Shown here: in pieces, positions 26,391 to 35,591 of the stretch
Layout of the letters: every line of letters begins with the position of its first letter
How positions within the stretch are numbered: the stretch's first letter is position 1
From: an uncultured Alcanivorax sp.
GTDB lineage: Bacteria; Pseudomonadota; Gammaproteobacteria; Pseudomonadales; Alcanivoracaceae
Assembly: GCF_947258575.1 (NCBI RefSeq)
Contig: NZ_CAMYIV010000012.1
Location: 434,001 to 498,000 of the forward strand
Direction of reading: 5' to 3'
Length of the DNA stretch: 64,000 nucleotides
The notes under the pieces: generated by a model
Told to the model about the DNA's origin: nothing
The model's input: the letters and a program-made list of their open reading frames with translations, nothing else
Databases searched by the model: none
Program-made: the position numbers and the translations under genes

Positions 26391-27686
26391 ATGCTTAAAC
26401 GTGCATTTCATCTATTTGTTGGGGCTGCGTTGGTGGCGGGGTATTTTGCCGCTTCGCCGTCCCATCTCTGGCAGCCCGGCCCAACCATGGTGGTGGAACC
26501 ACAGGGCAAGGTGCCGGACAACTCCCAATGGCGTAGCGCCTTCGTGTCCGACGGGGATACCCCGTTGGTTCATGCCGCTTCCATGGTGGAGTTGCCGGAT
26601 GGCACCCTTCGCGCCTTCTGGTTCGCTGGCAGCCGTGAAGGGGCGGCGGATGTGGCCATCCACTCCTCGGTGTTCGATCCGCAGTCGGGTTCCTGGTCCA
26701 ATGAAGAGCCGGTCATCACCCGGGAGCAGATTGCCCAGGGGTGGGGGCGGCATGTCCGCAAGCTGGGCAATGTGGTGCCGGTTCTTGATGAAGATGGCCG
26801 TATGCGCCTGTTTGTAGTGGCGGTCAGTTTTGGCGGCTGGGCAGCAAGTCGGCTTGTGGTGATGGAATCCTTTGATCAGGGAAAGAACTGGCGCTTCGAT
26901 CAAGCGCTGATCACCACTCCCTTCCTCAATATCAGCACCCTGGTGAAAACGGCTCCCATTCGTTATAGCGATGGCACCATCGGTCTGCCGGTTTATCATG
27001 AGATGATTGGCAAGTTCGGCGAAATCCTGCGGCTGAACAAGGACAGTCAGATTCTCGGCAAGGCCCGTATCGGCCATGGCCGCAAGGCCATCCAGCCTCT
27101 GGTGCTGGTAGACAGTCCTACCCATGCGGTTGCTTTCCTGCGTAATGAGCATGAACCCAACAACGGCTTTCTTTATCAGTCAGAAAGCCACGACGGTGGC
27201 TGGCAATGGGAGGCACTGGAATATTCTTCCCTGGAAAACCCCAGCGCAGCGTTGAGCGGTCTGGCGATGGAAGAAGGGCACTGGCTGGTAGCCGCTAACT
27301 GCAATCGTCTTGAGCGGGACGATCTGTGCATACGGGAAACCCGTGATGGTGGCCGAAGCTGGCAGGAACGCTGGACTTTCCATGACCGGGAGCGCTGGCG
27401 TGGTGAGGAAATGACCGAGCAGCAATTCAGTGCGTTGATTGAGCCGGAGCTGGACAGTGATGTCTTGCCGGAAGAAGAGGAGCAGCTGCTGGATCGGGCT
27501 CGTCACAACAAGTGTGACGGTCGACTCGGCTGTGAATTCCAGTACGACTACCCCTACATGATTCGTTCCCGTAATGGTGATCTGCACATGGTGTACACCT
27601 GGAACAAAACCGCGATTCGCCACGTCTGGCTGAAAGCGGATTCTCCCAGCAAGAACATCGGCAAGGAGCAGAATAATGACGCTTGA
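26391..27686 (+). CDS. Sialidase-like (BNR repeat) exported protein
   Basis: A 431-residue protein with an N-terminal membrane or signal segment (FHLFVGAALVAGYF) and a six-bladed sialidase-like propeller. Asp-box-like words SFDQGKNW, SHDGGWQW and TRDGGRSW are spaced along the chain. The segment HAASMVELPDGTLRAFWFAG corresponds to the first blade, but the FRIP arginine of true sialidases is not seen there. The family is often annotated exo-alpha-sialidase without proof. The start at 26391 is tentative; no good ribosome site is visible. It overlaps the next gene by 11 bases. Confidence 0.7.
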   Translation: MLKRAFHLFVGAALVAGYFAASPSHLWQPGPTMVVEPQGKVPDNSQWRSAFVSDGDTPLVHAASMVELPDGTLRAFWFAGSREGAADVAIHSSVFDPQSGSWSNEEPVITREQIAQGWGRHVRKLGNVVPVLDEDGRMRLFVVAVSFGGWAASRLVVMESFDQGKNWRFDQALITTPFLNISTLVKTAPIRYSDGTIGLPVYHEMIGKFGEILRLNKDSQILGKARIGHGRKAIQPLVLVDSPTHAVAFLRNEHEPNNGFLYQSESHDGGWQWEALEYSSLENPSAALSGLAMEEGHWLVAANCNRLERDDLCIRETRDGGRSWQERWTFHDRERWRGEEMTEQQFSALIEPELDSDVLPEEEEQLLDRARHNKCDGRLGCEFQYDYPYMIRSRNGDLHMVYTWNKTAIRHVWLKADSPSKNIGKEQNNDA

Positions 27687-28326
27687 TATTCTGGTCTGCG
27701 CCCTGGTGCTGGTGGCGGTACAGTTGCGTATCAGTGCATCGCTGTTATCCGTGCGCGGGCGGATCATTCTGTCCGTGGTGGTGTTCGTCTGGGCTGTACT
27801 GCCATTTCCCTGGGGGCTGGCCCCGTGGGTGATCAGCTACCTGGCAGGCTTCAGTATCACATCGGGCCTGCTGGCAATCCTGGCGATCCAGCATCGCATT
27901 GCCGGTCATTACTGGCTCCCCCTGAAACAGCTGAGGGGCGCCTGCCTGATGCTGGTATTGATGGCGTTGTGGTTCTACCCGATGAGCATGGGGTCCAGTT
28001 ATGCCGACCCCTATGCCCTGGGCTTTGGCAATTTCGGCTTCAGTACCGCGCTGTTGCTGCTGGGATTGCTGGCCTGGGTGCTGCGCGCTTATGCCACCTG
28101 TTTGATCCTGGTGGCGGCGCAACTGGCCTTTGGTGCCGATCTGCTGGTCAGTGACAACCTGTGGGACTATCTGATTGATCCCTGGTTGGTACTCTGGGCG
28201 GCGGGCTGGCTGATCCGGGATCGGCTGTTGCAGGCGCGGGCCATGCCTGCCCCGAAACAGTCATCCTCTGAGGTTAATCAGCCCCGTGAATCGGCCGACA
28301 AATCTGATGCTCTGGCCGGCCAGTAG
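27676..28326 (+). CDS. Multi-pass membrane protein of unknown function
   Basis: A 216-residue protein with about six hydrophobic helices up to residue 185 and a polar C-terminal tail. No family was recognised. AAGGAG lies eight bases before the ATG, inside the end of the sialidase-like gene, so the two are co-translated and may work together at the inner membrane. Its 3' end overlaps the convergent symporter gene by 49 bases. Confidence 0.65.
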   Translation: MTLDILVCALVLVAVQLRISASLLSVRGRIILSVVVFVWAVLPFPWGLAPWVISYLAGFSITSGLLAILAIQHRIAGHYWLPLKQLRGACLMLVLMALWFYPMSMGSSYADPYALGFGNFGFSTALLLLGLLAWVLRAYATCLILVAAQLAFGADLLVSDNLWDYLIDPWLVLWAAGWLIRDRLLQARAMPAPKQSSSEVNQPRESADKSDALAGQ

Positions 28327-29822
28327 CTGGCCGCCAGATACCCCACCACAAACATCAGCAGATTGCCGATCAGACCGGTGTAGTAGAGATCGAAGGGGGC
28401 GCTTAGCGCCTCCGGCAACACCCCCTTGTTGGTCAGCACAGTCCAGCCGGTGAACACCAGTGTGCAGGCAATCCCGCACCAGGCTGCCCTGGCATCTCCC
28501 CGGTTGCTGAAAAAGCCCAGCAGATACAACCCCAGCATGCCGCCGCCCAGCAATGACACCAGAATGGTGGAGGTGTCCTGCAGGGTTTTGGTGTCCGCCT
28601 TGTTCAGCCACAGTGCCCCGGCAATCATCAGGCCGGTGACGGCCACGGCGATGCCCCAGGCGACTTTCAGGTAATGGCGGTCATCCTGGCCGGGGTTGAA
28701 GTGGCGCCGGTACAGATCTACCACGCTCACCGTGGTCACCGAGTTGATGCTGGAATCCAGTGAGCTCATGGCAGCCGCCAACGCCGCCGCAATTACCAGA
28801 CCGGCAACGCCTGCGGGCAGGTAATTGGTGATGAAGTAGGGCATCAGGGTTTCGGCGCGGGCCTCGCCGCTGAGAATGGCGCCGGCCTGCACATCCGGGT
28901 AGACCTGAAAGAAGACCCACAGGGCGGTGCCCAGAAACATGTAAAAGGCCCAGATCGGCAGGGCAGTGAACAGGTACACCCACAGCCCCTTGCGGGCTTC
29001 GGCGGTGGATTGGGAGGCACAGTAACGCTGCACGGTATTCTGGTTGCTGGAATATTCAGTGAGCCAGTTGGTCAGGCCGATCAGCAACATCATGGTGGCG
29101 GTCTTTTCGCTCAGCGACAGCGACCAGGAGGTTTCGCCGGGGGCGCCATCCTCCCAGGGAGCCAGGGCAAATTTACCGGCCTTGCCGGCCTGATCAACAA
29201 TTTGCCCCAGTCCGCCGGGGAGCGCATCGAGTATCACCCACAGGCACAGCAGGCCACCGAGTAACAGCACCACAGTCTGCAGCACGTCGGTCCAGATCAC
29301 CGCATCGATCCCGCCAATCACCGTGTACAGCCCCACAAAGAGGCCGCCCAGCACAATGGCGGTGGGGGGAGACAAGTCGGTGACCTGCTGAATCAGCAGG
29401 GACAACAGCCACAGGATCATTGCCAGGCGCACCACCTGTGCCACCAGAAAGGCGACCGCGCCATACACCCGGATCGAGGGTCCGTAGCGTTGTTCCAGAA
29501 ATTCGTAGGCGCTGGTCATGTTGCCGCGCCGGAAATAGGGCAGGAAGACAAAGGCCGCTACCAGCATGGCCGGCAACAGGGCCAGGTTGGGCAGATAGCG
29601 TAGCCAGTCGGTCTTGAAGGCGTCGGCGGGGTAGGCCAGAAAGGTAATGGAGCTGATGGAGGTACCCACCAGTGACAGCCCAATGACCCAGCCGCGAAAG
29701 CGACGGCCGCCAACGAAATATTCCTCGGTACTGGTATTGCGTCGGGAAAAGTAGATACCGATGCCCAGTACGATACACAGGTAGCCTGCCAGGACCACCC
29801 AGTCAGCCGTTGCCAATGTCAT
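28278..29822 (-). CDS. Sodium:solute symporter (SSS/SLC5 family)
   Basis: A 514-residue symporter with about 13 membrane helices. TM1 carries GIYFSRRNTSTEEYFVGGR, the normal SSS opening. SLVGTSISSITFLAYPADAF near 55 corresponds to the sodium and substrate region of TM2. GGIDAVIWTDVLQ (about 168-180) is the SSS signature, and SSLDSSINSVTTV in TM8 holds the Na2-site serines. The TS(I)SSITFLxxPA pattern is seen in transporters for sugars and sialic acid. The substrate is not determined; the convergent sialidase-like gene makes a sugar acid one possibility. Confidence 0.88.
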   Translation of the reverse strand: MTLATADWVVLAGYLCIVLGIGIYFSRRNTSTEEYFVGGRRFRGWVIGLSLVGTSISSITFLAYPADAFKTDWLRYLPNLALLPAMLVAAFVFLPYFRRGNMTSAYEFLEQRYGPSIRVYGAVAFLVAQVVRLAMILWLLSLLIQQVTDLSPPTAIVLGGLFVGLYTVIGGIDAVIWTDVLQTVVLLLGGLLCLWVILDALPGGLGQIVDQAGKAGKFALAPWEDGAPGETSWSLSLSEKTATMMLLIGLTNWLTEYSSNQNTVQRYCASQSTAEARKGLWVYLFTALPIWAFYMFLGTALWVFFQVYPDVQAGAILSGEARAETLMPYFITNYLPAGVAGLVIAAALAAAMSSLDSSINSVTTVSVVDLYRRHFNPGQDDRHYLKVAWGIAVAVTGLMIAGALWLNKADTKTLQDTSTILVSLLGGGMLGLYLLGFFSNRGDARAAWCGIACTLVFTGWTVLTNKGVLPEALSAPFDLYYTGLIGNLLMFVVGYLAASYWPARASDLSADSRG

Positions 29823-29840
29823 TATTATTTTCCACTACAG

Positions 29841-29898
29841 GCAGCATGCTGCACGCAACACACCACCGCGTGCGGCATGTTGCGTGTGGCGTGATGCG
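29841..29898. repeat. Short inverted TGCGTGT-type repeat
   Basis: GCACGCAACACAC on the left and GTTGCGTGTGGCGTGATGCG on the right form an imperfect inverted pair of heptamer-like words between two minus-strand genes. Similar words occur at about 45618-45645 (GCACGCAACACGCTGC). It may be a third sequence variant of the inverted-tract elements, but it is much shorter. Confidence 0.4.
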
Positions 29899-30495
29899 TT
29901 ACTGTTCGATGTAGACGTTATCGGCCTGTTCGCCGCGGTCGGACATGCGGGTATCAAAGCTGACCCGGGTACCGGTGCGCAGGCTGCGACGGCCGCCGTT
30001 CTGGACTGCCTTAAAGTGCACGAACAGTTCCTCGCCACTGTCGGTGAGGATAAAGCCGAAGCCCTTGTTGGGGTTGAACCACTTCACTTCGCCGCGTTGC
30101 TGGCCGTTACCGCCCAGAGGCAGTTTGGCCGGTATCAGTTTACCCAGTGGCAATAGCGGCAGCAGGTAGGCCAGTACCGGCAGCCACAGCCACCACTGCT
30201 CTGCAAACACCACGCTGCCATGGCTGGCTACCAGGCCGGCCAGGTAGAAAAACACCGCCACATGCAGGGGCAGGCGCTGGCCACCGCCAAGCAGGCAGAC
30301 CAGATTTACCACCGCGGCCAACAGCAGGCCCAGGCCGGTTTGCTGACTGTGAATGTTGGAAATTTTCACCACGGCGAGATTCTCGTGGAGGGTGACCAGT
30401 GCCATTTCCGGAGCGAACAGCAGCCAGGCGCCAGGAATGGCCAGTAACAGGGCTGCAACGACATAAAAAACGGTCAGGGGTTTGGAGACATTCAT
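29899..30495 (-). CDS. Membrane protein with C-terminal cold-shock domain
   Basis: A 198-residue fusion. Four hydrophobic helices cover about 8-125 (VFYVVAALLLAIPGAWLLF, GLGLLLAAVVNLVCLL, VAVFFYLAGLVASHG, WWLWLPVLAYLLPLLP). A cold-shock domain follows at about 133-198, with RNP1 KGFGFI and RNP2 LFVHF. The nucleic-acid-binding aromatic residues are intact, so the domain should bind single-stranded RNA or DNA at the inner membrane. The start at 30495 gives a sensible N-terminus; the longer frame adds a polar stretch without merit. Confidence 0.82.
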   Translation of the reverse strand: MNVSKPLTVFYVVAALLLAIPGAWLLFAPEMALVTLHENLAVVKISNIHSQQTGLGLLLAAVVNLVCLLGGGQRLPLHVAVFFYLAGLVASHGSVVFAEQWWLWLPVLAYLLPLLPLGKLIPAKLPLGGNGQQRGEVKWFNPNKGFGFILTDSGEELFVHFKAVQNGGRRSLRTGTRVSFDTRMSDRGEQADNVYIEQ

Positions 30496-30763
30496 GAAAT
30501 TGACGTTACCTTGTTGAGCAATGAGTGATAAAAGTAGCCGCTTCTGGCCATTACGCCGCTGCTTCGCGAAGAATATGCGGTCACAATGGGTGGCGCTGGC
30601 CTGAAACAGTCTCAGTAAACCGCCGGAAAACGAGGCGGTATTGCACGGCGCCACTGTTTGCGACGAGATCCCAGCCGTCGGCACAGGTTATCGAGCCGTA
30701 CAATTCGCGCATTGTACCCAAGCCGGCGGCGAAACTCATGCGGCATGCTCATTTGGAGTGACA

Positions 30764-31810
30764 GTGTCTGTTTATCCGTTCCTCAGCGACGCCTTTTTCG
30801 ATGCCCTGCAAGGCTGTGGCGCCGTTACCCCTAAAACCGGCTGGCAGCCTTGCCACCTGGAAACCGCTGCCGGCTGGATGCCTCTCTATGCGCGCAGCCA
30901 TTCCCGGGGCGAGTATGTGTTCGATTACAGCTGGGCGGACGCCTATCAGCGCCATGGCCTGGATTACTACCCGAAACTGGTGACCTCAATACCCTTTACG
31001 CCGGTCACGGGTCCTCGCTGGCAGGGTGACATTTCTACGGATTCGCTCTGGGGTGGGGTGCAGGAGGCGCTGAGAGAGCAGCAGGCCAGTGGCTGGCACC
31101 TGTTGTTTCCGGATACGGCCTGCCGGGAACAGTTACAGGAACTGCCGCTGGTATCGCGCCAGGCCTGTCATTTTCGCTGGGTTAACCGGGATTATCGGGA
31201 TTTCGATGATTTTCTGGGCCAGTTTCAGTCCCGCAAGCGCAAGAACCTGCGCAAGGAACGGCGTCGCGTTCAGGAACAGGGGCTGACCATTACCCGTCAT
31301 CAGGGAGGGCAGATCAGTGCCAGCGACTGGGCATTCTTCTACCAATGCTACGCCAGCACCTACCTGAAACGGGGTCAGCTGCCCTATCTGAACGAGGCAT
31401 TCTTCTCCACCGTGGGCGAGCGGCTGGCGGGTCAGCTGATGCTGGTGCTGGCTCGGGATGGAGACCGGCCGGTGGCCGCGGCGCTATATTTTTTCGACGC
31501 AGATTGTCTTTACGGGCGCTACTGGGGATGCCTGGAGGAGCGTGACGGCCTGCATTTCGAGCTGTGCTATTACCAGGGCATCGAATTTGCCATCGAGCGG
31601 CAGCTGGCGGCGTTTGATCCGGGGGTGCAGGGGGAGCACAAGATCCTGCGCGGCTTCGAGCCGGTGATAACCTGGTCCATGCACTATCTGCGTGAACCGG
31701 CTTTTCATGACGCCATTGCGAATTTCTGCCGGGAAGAAGCGGCGCACGTGCAGCGTTACCGGGAAGAGGCCATGACCCTGCTGCCGTTCAGAAAAGGGGG
31801 CGGAGACTAG
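30764..31810 (+). CDS. FemAB-like/GNAT-fold acyltransferase (PF04339-type)
   Basis: A 348-residue protein matching the COG3146 group of peptidoglycan-biosynthesis-like proteins with tandem GNAT folds. Landmarks are SRGEYVFDYSWADAYQRHGLDYYPKL (about 48-73), FLGQFQSRKRKNLRKERR in the middle, and DCLYGRYWGC with HFELCYYQGIEFAI near 250-275. The second half holds the likely acyl-transfer site. Substrate unproven. GTG at 30764 is taken as the start because GGAG lies five bases before it; GTG at 30758 overlaps that site. Confidence 0.82.
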   Translation: MSVYPFLSDAFFDALQGCGAVTPKTGWQPCHLETAAGWMPLYARSHSRGEYVFDYSWADAYQRHGLDYYPKLVTSIPFTPVTGPRWQGDISTDSLWGGVQEALREQQASGWHLLFPDTACREQLQELPLVSRQACHFRWVNRDYRDFDDFLGQFQSRKRKNLRKERRRVQEQGLTITRHQGGQISASDWAFFYQCYASTYLKRGQLPYLNEAFFSTVGERLAGQLMLVLARDGDRPVAAALYFFDADCLYGRYWGCLEERDGLHFELCYYQGIEFAIERQLAAFDPGVQGEHKILRGFEPVITWSMHYLREPAFHDAIANFCREEAAHVQRYREEAMTLLPFRKGGGD

Positions 31811-31870
31811 CTACGAGCTACGCTGGTTGGGTAGGGAAATGGTGGAAAGTTCCTCAGACCTCGGCATTTC

Positions 31871-32113
31871 TACGAAGCCGCTGTAGGAGCTATGCTTGCC
31901 CCCAGGGGATCTGCGACATGCGAACCGCGCCTGCGCGGAAATCGCCCGCAGGGCGATCAGGCATTTCAGAGCTCGACAGGTTTCCGAAAGCAGGGGACAG
32001 ACTTTGAACTTTACCCCCTCGCTACGCTCGGTTCGCACCTCAAGCGGTGCTCCTACATTGAATCTTCAAATCCTCGCAAAGGCTGGAATCGCGCCGCCAG
32101 CGACGCTCCTACG
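31871..32113. repeat. Cluster of REP-like repeat units
   Basis: This 340-bp gene-free gap holds an A unit (31871-31983, CCGCTGTAGGAGCTATGC through GCTCGACAGGTTT), a short B-type piece (32023-32056, TTCGCACCTCAAGCGGTG then CTCCTAC) and a third unit (32086-32113, GAATCGCGCCGCCAGCG then ACGCTCCTAC) shared with positions 1-19 and 56672-56700. Nothing else is seen from 31811 to 32150. Confidence 0.75.
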
Positions 32114-32150
32114 GAAAGCGGGATTCTGCCCGACGGTTTCTTCCTTGGCG

Positions 32151-32516
32151 TCAGGCCGCCACTTGCTGCTCGCGCTGGTAGTAAAGTGCCATGGTGACCA
32201 GGTCGCAGAGATCGGCGTTGGGGTGGTCCGGGGATTTGGGGCCCAGGCTGGCGGTGACATCTTCCAGGTCTGAACCTGCCGGGTCATTCAGGTCTGCCAG
32301 AAACTCCCAGGCATGGCCGTGGTGATCCACCAGGGTGCCGGTATAAATCCCGTCGTCAAAACGGCAGACGCTGGAAAAAACCGTGCTATTGATGTTGAAC
32401 CCTTGGGTTTTCACCCAGGCGGTCAGGGCAGGGTCCAGGCTGCCGTCTCTGAGTTGCGTGGTAGTGCTGGCGACGGCATCCCAGGCATTGCGGGTGCTGG
32501 CTTTGTTCGGTTCCAT
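32151..32516 (-). CDS. Small cytoplasmic protein of unknown function
   Basis: A 121-residue acidic soluble protein (KASTRNAWDAVASTTT, VDHHGHAWEFLADLND, ADLCDLVTMALYYQRE). It has no signal, membrane segment or known motif. The ATG at 32516 has GAGGAAG six bases upstream; an alternative ATG at 32561 has no ribosome site. It stands alone between a repeat cluster and the M48 protease gene. The family was not recognised. Confidence 0.55.
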   Translation of the reverse strand: MEPNKASTRNAWDAVASTTTQLRDGSLDPALTAWVKTQGFNINSTVFSSVCRFDDGIYTGTLVDHHGHAWEFLADLNDPAGSDLEDVTASLGPKSPDHPNADLCDLVTMALYYQREQQVAA

Positions 32517-32710
32517 GGCGTCTTCCTCGGCCTTGCTCTTGGATCGTCCCTGAATCATCACTGCTTATCACACCCCCTGCGACCGGTGGCAGGATTCTGG
32601 CGATGACTGCATTTTGCCTGCAATCTCAGGCAAACACAGAGGTGATTTGCTGCAAAGAGTGTAGGAAATATCGCACAAATGAACATTATTCATTTTTTTG
32701 ATGTGCGCAT

Positions 32711-34618
32711 TTATCGGTGTTGATTGCCAGCAAAAAGCGGCGGTAGCGGGCACTCCATCAAGGCTGCCATGGCGCGCAGCATCTCGGCTTCACTCACCTG
32801 CACCTTGCCGTCAGTTAGCACCAGGTCCGCCAGCCCGTCGATCACCGGGCCCTTGAGCAGGGGAGACAGGTCGGCAAGCCGATCCAGCGCCTGCCCCAGG
32901 CGCTGACTGCTGCACTGGGACAGTGGCAGCAAGGTACGGGCCTCGGGCAGCAGCCCATGGCTGGCTTGCCGGAACAATGCCCGGGCCTGCTCGTCGCGAG
33001 CGCCGCTGGCCCAGGTCATCACCGAAAACGCCAGTTGCAGTTCGCCGGCTACCGCGCGGTAGCGGTGGAAACGGGTATGGCGATTGCGCCGTGCATGGTC
33101 GTCGAGTTGCTGGCGGGCCAGGGCCACCAGTGCCCACTCGAACAGGGTGGTGCGCTGGTCTGCCCGGGTCAGAGTGGCCAGTCGCTCCAGAATCTCCCTG
33201 CGCTGGGCCGAGGGTTGTCCTTTAAGTGTGGGGAGTGCCAGATCGATGATGGGCAGACGCAGGCGGCTGCCCAGATCGGACAACTGCTGGCTCAACGATT
33301 GTAATGCAGGCAGGTGCTCACTCATGCCGGCGCTCTTGAGCAGGCTTTGCGGATCGCTGTCCGAGCTGCTCATGATCAGGGCATACAAGGCCAGTTCTGC
33401 CTGACCGGGGTTGTGAAGCTTCTTGTGCAGATCTGCGGGAATGGCTTCCAGCAGCGAGCGGGCATAGCCCACATCGGCCTCACTGACGGTGCCCACCCGG
33501 CGGGAAGGTGCCGGGCCGGCCCCGGCCGAGTCACTGCTGTTGGCTTCACTGCCGCCACTGAACGCAGCCACACCTTCCGGCACAGACGCCGAGGGGGCAA
33601 CATCCGACTGACCGCCACTGCGCGCCCGTGTGCGTGCCCGGGCCACCCAGTCGTTGCCCAGGGCGCCGAGGCGTTCGTCCAGCGGTGGATGAGTGGCCAG
33701 CAGATTGCGAAAGCGAAAGCCCAGGGTTTCTCCGAAGCACATATGGCTCATGTCTTCGGCGTGTACGGAATCCAGATGGGAGCCATTGCCGTTACGGATC
33801 TTGATCAGCGCACCGGCCAGCCCGGCCGGGTTACGGGTGAACTGCACCGCCGAGGCGTCAGCCAGCAATTCCCGCTGTCGGGAAATGGCGGCCTTGATCA
33901 GCCGCCCGAAGAACAACCCCAGATAGCCCACCACCACCAGCGCCAGGCCAACCAGCACCAGGCTGTTACCCTTGCGATTGGATGTGCTTCGCCGGGAGGA
34001 GCCGCGCAGCATGAATTCGCCGATCTTGCCCAGCGCCAGAATGCCTGCCAGCACGGCAATCAGGCGCAGGTTGAGGCGCATGTCGGCATTGAAAATATGG
34101 CTGAATTCGTGGGCGATGACGCCCTGCAGTTCGTCCCGGTCGAGTTTCTTCAAGGTGCCGTGGGTAACCACCAGCACGGTTTCGGAAGGGCGAAAGCCGG
34201 CCACAAAGGCGTTAATGGCCTCTTCTTTGTCCAGTACATACAGCTGCGGGGCGGGGATGCCGGAGGCAATGCTCATTTCCTCCACCACATTGATCAGTTT
34301 CTTTTCGTCGCTGTGGCGGGTGTCCGGGTCAATCGGGCGAGCGCCCAGCATGGCGGCCAGGCCCTTGCCGCCCCTGCGTAATTTCCAGCTCTTGAACAGG
34401 CAGCCGCACAGCATCACCAGTAGGGTGAACACGCTGATCCCCACTGTCATGGGGTGCGTGAGCCACTGGCCGAGAGGGAGTTGCACGTCCATCCAGGCAA
34501 ATGCCAGCAGTAGTGCCAGATTCACACAGACCAGAATGGCAACAACGGCCAGGAAAAAATACAGGACCAGCAGCCCGGTCTTGCGGCGAGCCCGCTCCTG
34601 ATGCTGAAAGAAATCCAT
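32711..34618 (-). CDS. M48-family membrane metalloprotease with TerB-like C-terminal region
   Basis: A 635-residue protein. Two membrane helices (about 15-42 and 58-77) precede an M48 peptidase domain with the zinc motif HEFSH at 170-174 and the preceding KLDRDELQGVIA. A further pair of hydrophobic segments follows near 205 and 225, as in HtpX. The third zinc ligand is expected in RQRELLADASAV (about 250). After a low-complexity linker (about 335-365) the C-terminal 250 residues are helical and resemble TerB-like modules (VSEAEMLRAMAALM). The protein faces the cytoplasm or membrane and probably degrades membrane proteins. lemA lies ten bases upstream in the same operon, the common LemA-M48 pairing. 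Confidence 0.88.
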   Translation of the reverse strand: MDFFQHQERARRKTGLLVLYFFLAVVAILVCVNLALLLAFAWMDVQLPLGQWLTHPMTVGISVFTLLVMLCGCLFKSWKLRRGGKGLAAMLGARPIDPDTRHSDEKKLINVVEEMSIASGIPAPQLYVLDKEEAINAFVAGFRPSETVLVVTHGTLKKLDRDELQGVIAHEFSHIFNADMRLNLRLIAVLAGILALGKIGEFMLRGSSRRSTSNRKGNSLVLVGLALVVVGYLGLFFGRLIKAAISRQRELLADASAVQFTRNPAGLAGALIKIRNGNGSHLDSVHAEDMSHMCFGETLGFRFRNLLATHPPLDERLGALGNDWVARARTRARSGGQSDVAPSASVPEGVAAFSGGSEANSSDSAGAGPAPSRRVGTVSEADVGYARSLLEAIPADLHKKLHNPGQAELALYALIMSSSDSDPQSLLKSAGMSEHLPALQSLSQQLSDLGSRLRLPIIDLALPTLKGQPSAQRREILERLATLTRADQRTTLFEWALVALARQQLDDHARRNRHTRFHRYRAVAGELQLAFSVMTWASGARDEQARALFRQASHGLLPEARTLLPLSQCSSQRLGQALDRLADLSPLLKGPVIDGLADLVLTDGKVQVSEAEMLRAMAALMECPLPPLFAGNQHR

Positions 34619-34628
34619 GGTCGCCGAC

Positions 34629-35216
34629 TCAGAAGCTGACTTTCACTGCTTTGCGGGCTTCCTCGGTCTCGATTTTCAGCAGCTGGGCTTCCTTGAAGCT
34701 GCCGAACAGGCCGCCAATAAAGTTCTGAGGGAACTGTTCGCGATAGGTGTTGTAGTTCATCACCGCATCATTGAATGCCTGACGGGCAAAGCCGATGCGG
34801 TTTTCCGTACTGCTCAGCTCTTCCATCAACTGGGCCATGGTGTCGTTGGCTTTCAGATCCGGGTAGTTTTCGCTGAGCGCGAAGAAGTTGGCGAGGGAGC
34901 CGGATAGCAGGGATTCAGCCTTGCCCAGATTGCTTACCGCGCCACCATCGTCAGGGTGTTCCGCCGCCGCTTTCTTGGCACTCACTGCCTGATTACGGGC
35001 CTCGATCACCTGGGTCAGGGTGTCCTTCTCGTGGCTCATGTAAGCCTTGGCGGTTTCCACCAGGTTGGGGATCAGATCGTGGCGGCGCTGCAGCTGCACA
35101 TCAATCTGCGCAAAGCCGTTCTTGAAACGGTTCTTCAGGGCAATCAGGCGGTTGTAGACGGCAATGATGTAGATGATAACGGCGACGATAACGCCGATAA
35201 AAATAAGAGTCCCCAT
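34629..35216 (-). CDS. lemA: LemA-family membrane-anchored protein
   Basis: A 195-residue protein with one N-terminal helix (about 4-22) and a long alpha-helical LemA domain. The signature FKNGFAQIDVQLQRRHDLIPNLVETAKAY is at about 33-61, and AENYPDLKAN-like words (LSENYPDLKANDTM) are near 112-125. LemA proteins are of unknown biochemical role but recur beside M48/HtpX peptidases, as here. A second, lipoprotein-type lemA starts at 63728. Confidence 0.92.
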   Translation of the reverse strand: MGTLIFIGVIVAVIIYIIAVYNRLIALKNRFKNGFAQIDVQLQRRHDLIPNLVETAKAYMSHEKDTLTQVIEARNQAVSAKKAAAEHPDDGGAVSNLGKAESLLSGSLANFFALSENYPDLKANDTMAQLMEELSSTENRIGFARQAFNDAVMNYNTYREQFPQNFIGGLFGSFKEAQLLKIETEEARKAVKVSF

Positions 35217-35283
35217 GACGATAGCCTTCCCCGTGCAGTTTTATTGTGGCTATAAACTACTGCAAAACTCGTAGAGGGGAAAG

Positions 35284-35590
35284 AAGGGACTACGAAGCCG
35301 CTGTAGGAACGGAGCGTAGCGGAGTAACGCACGTAGTTCCGTGCGGCCCGAAGGGTGAGCGAAGCGAATACACCTCTTGAGGTGCGAATCTGAGCCCTGG
35401 CGAGGTGATCCTTGCTTCAATGCTTTATCAATAAAATGCTTTTGGTGGCGCTAACCTCTAACGCATCCCTCGCTATCGCTCGGTTCGCACCTCGAGAGGT
35501 ATTATTCGCTTCGCTCACCCTTCGGGCCGCACGGAACTACGTGCGTTACTCCGCTACGCTCCGTTCCTACAGTGGTTTCGTAGAGAGGCT
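35284..35590. repeat. Very long palindromic pair of REP-like units
   Basis: The unit at about 35289-35398 and the unit at about 35478-35588 are inverted copies over roughly 100 bases, sharing GGAACGGAGCGTAGCGGAGT and its complement, CCGTGCGGCCCGAAGGGTGAG and others. They are separated by about 75 bases of AT-richer sequence. The arms could fold into one large cruciform or hairpin. Frames open across it are not genes. It fills the gap between lemA and the Mpo1-like gene. Confidence 0.85.
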
Positions 35591-35591
35591 G

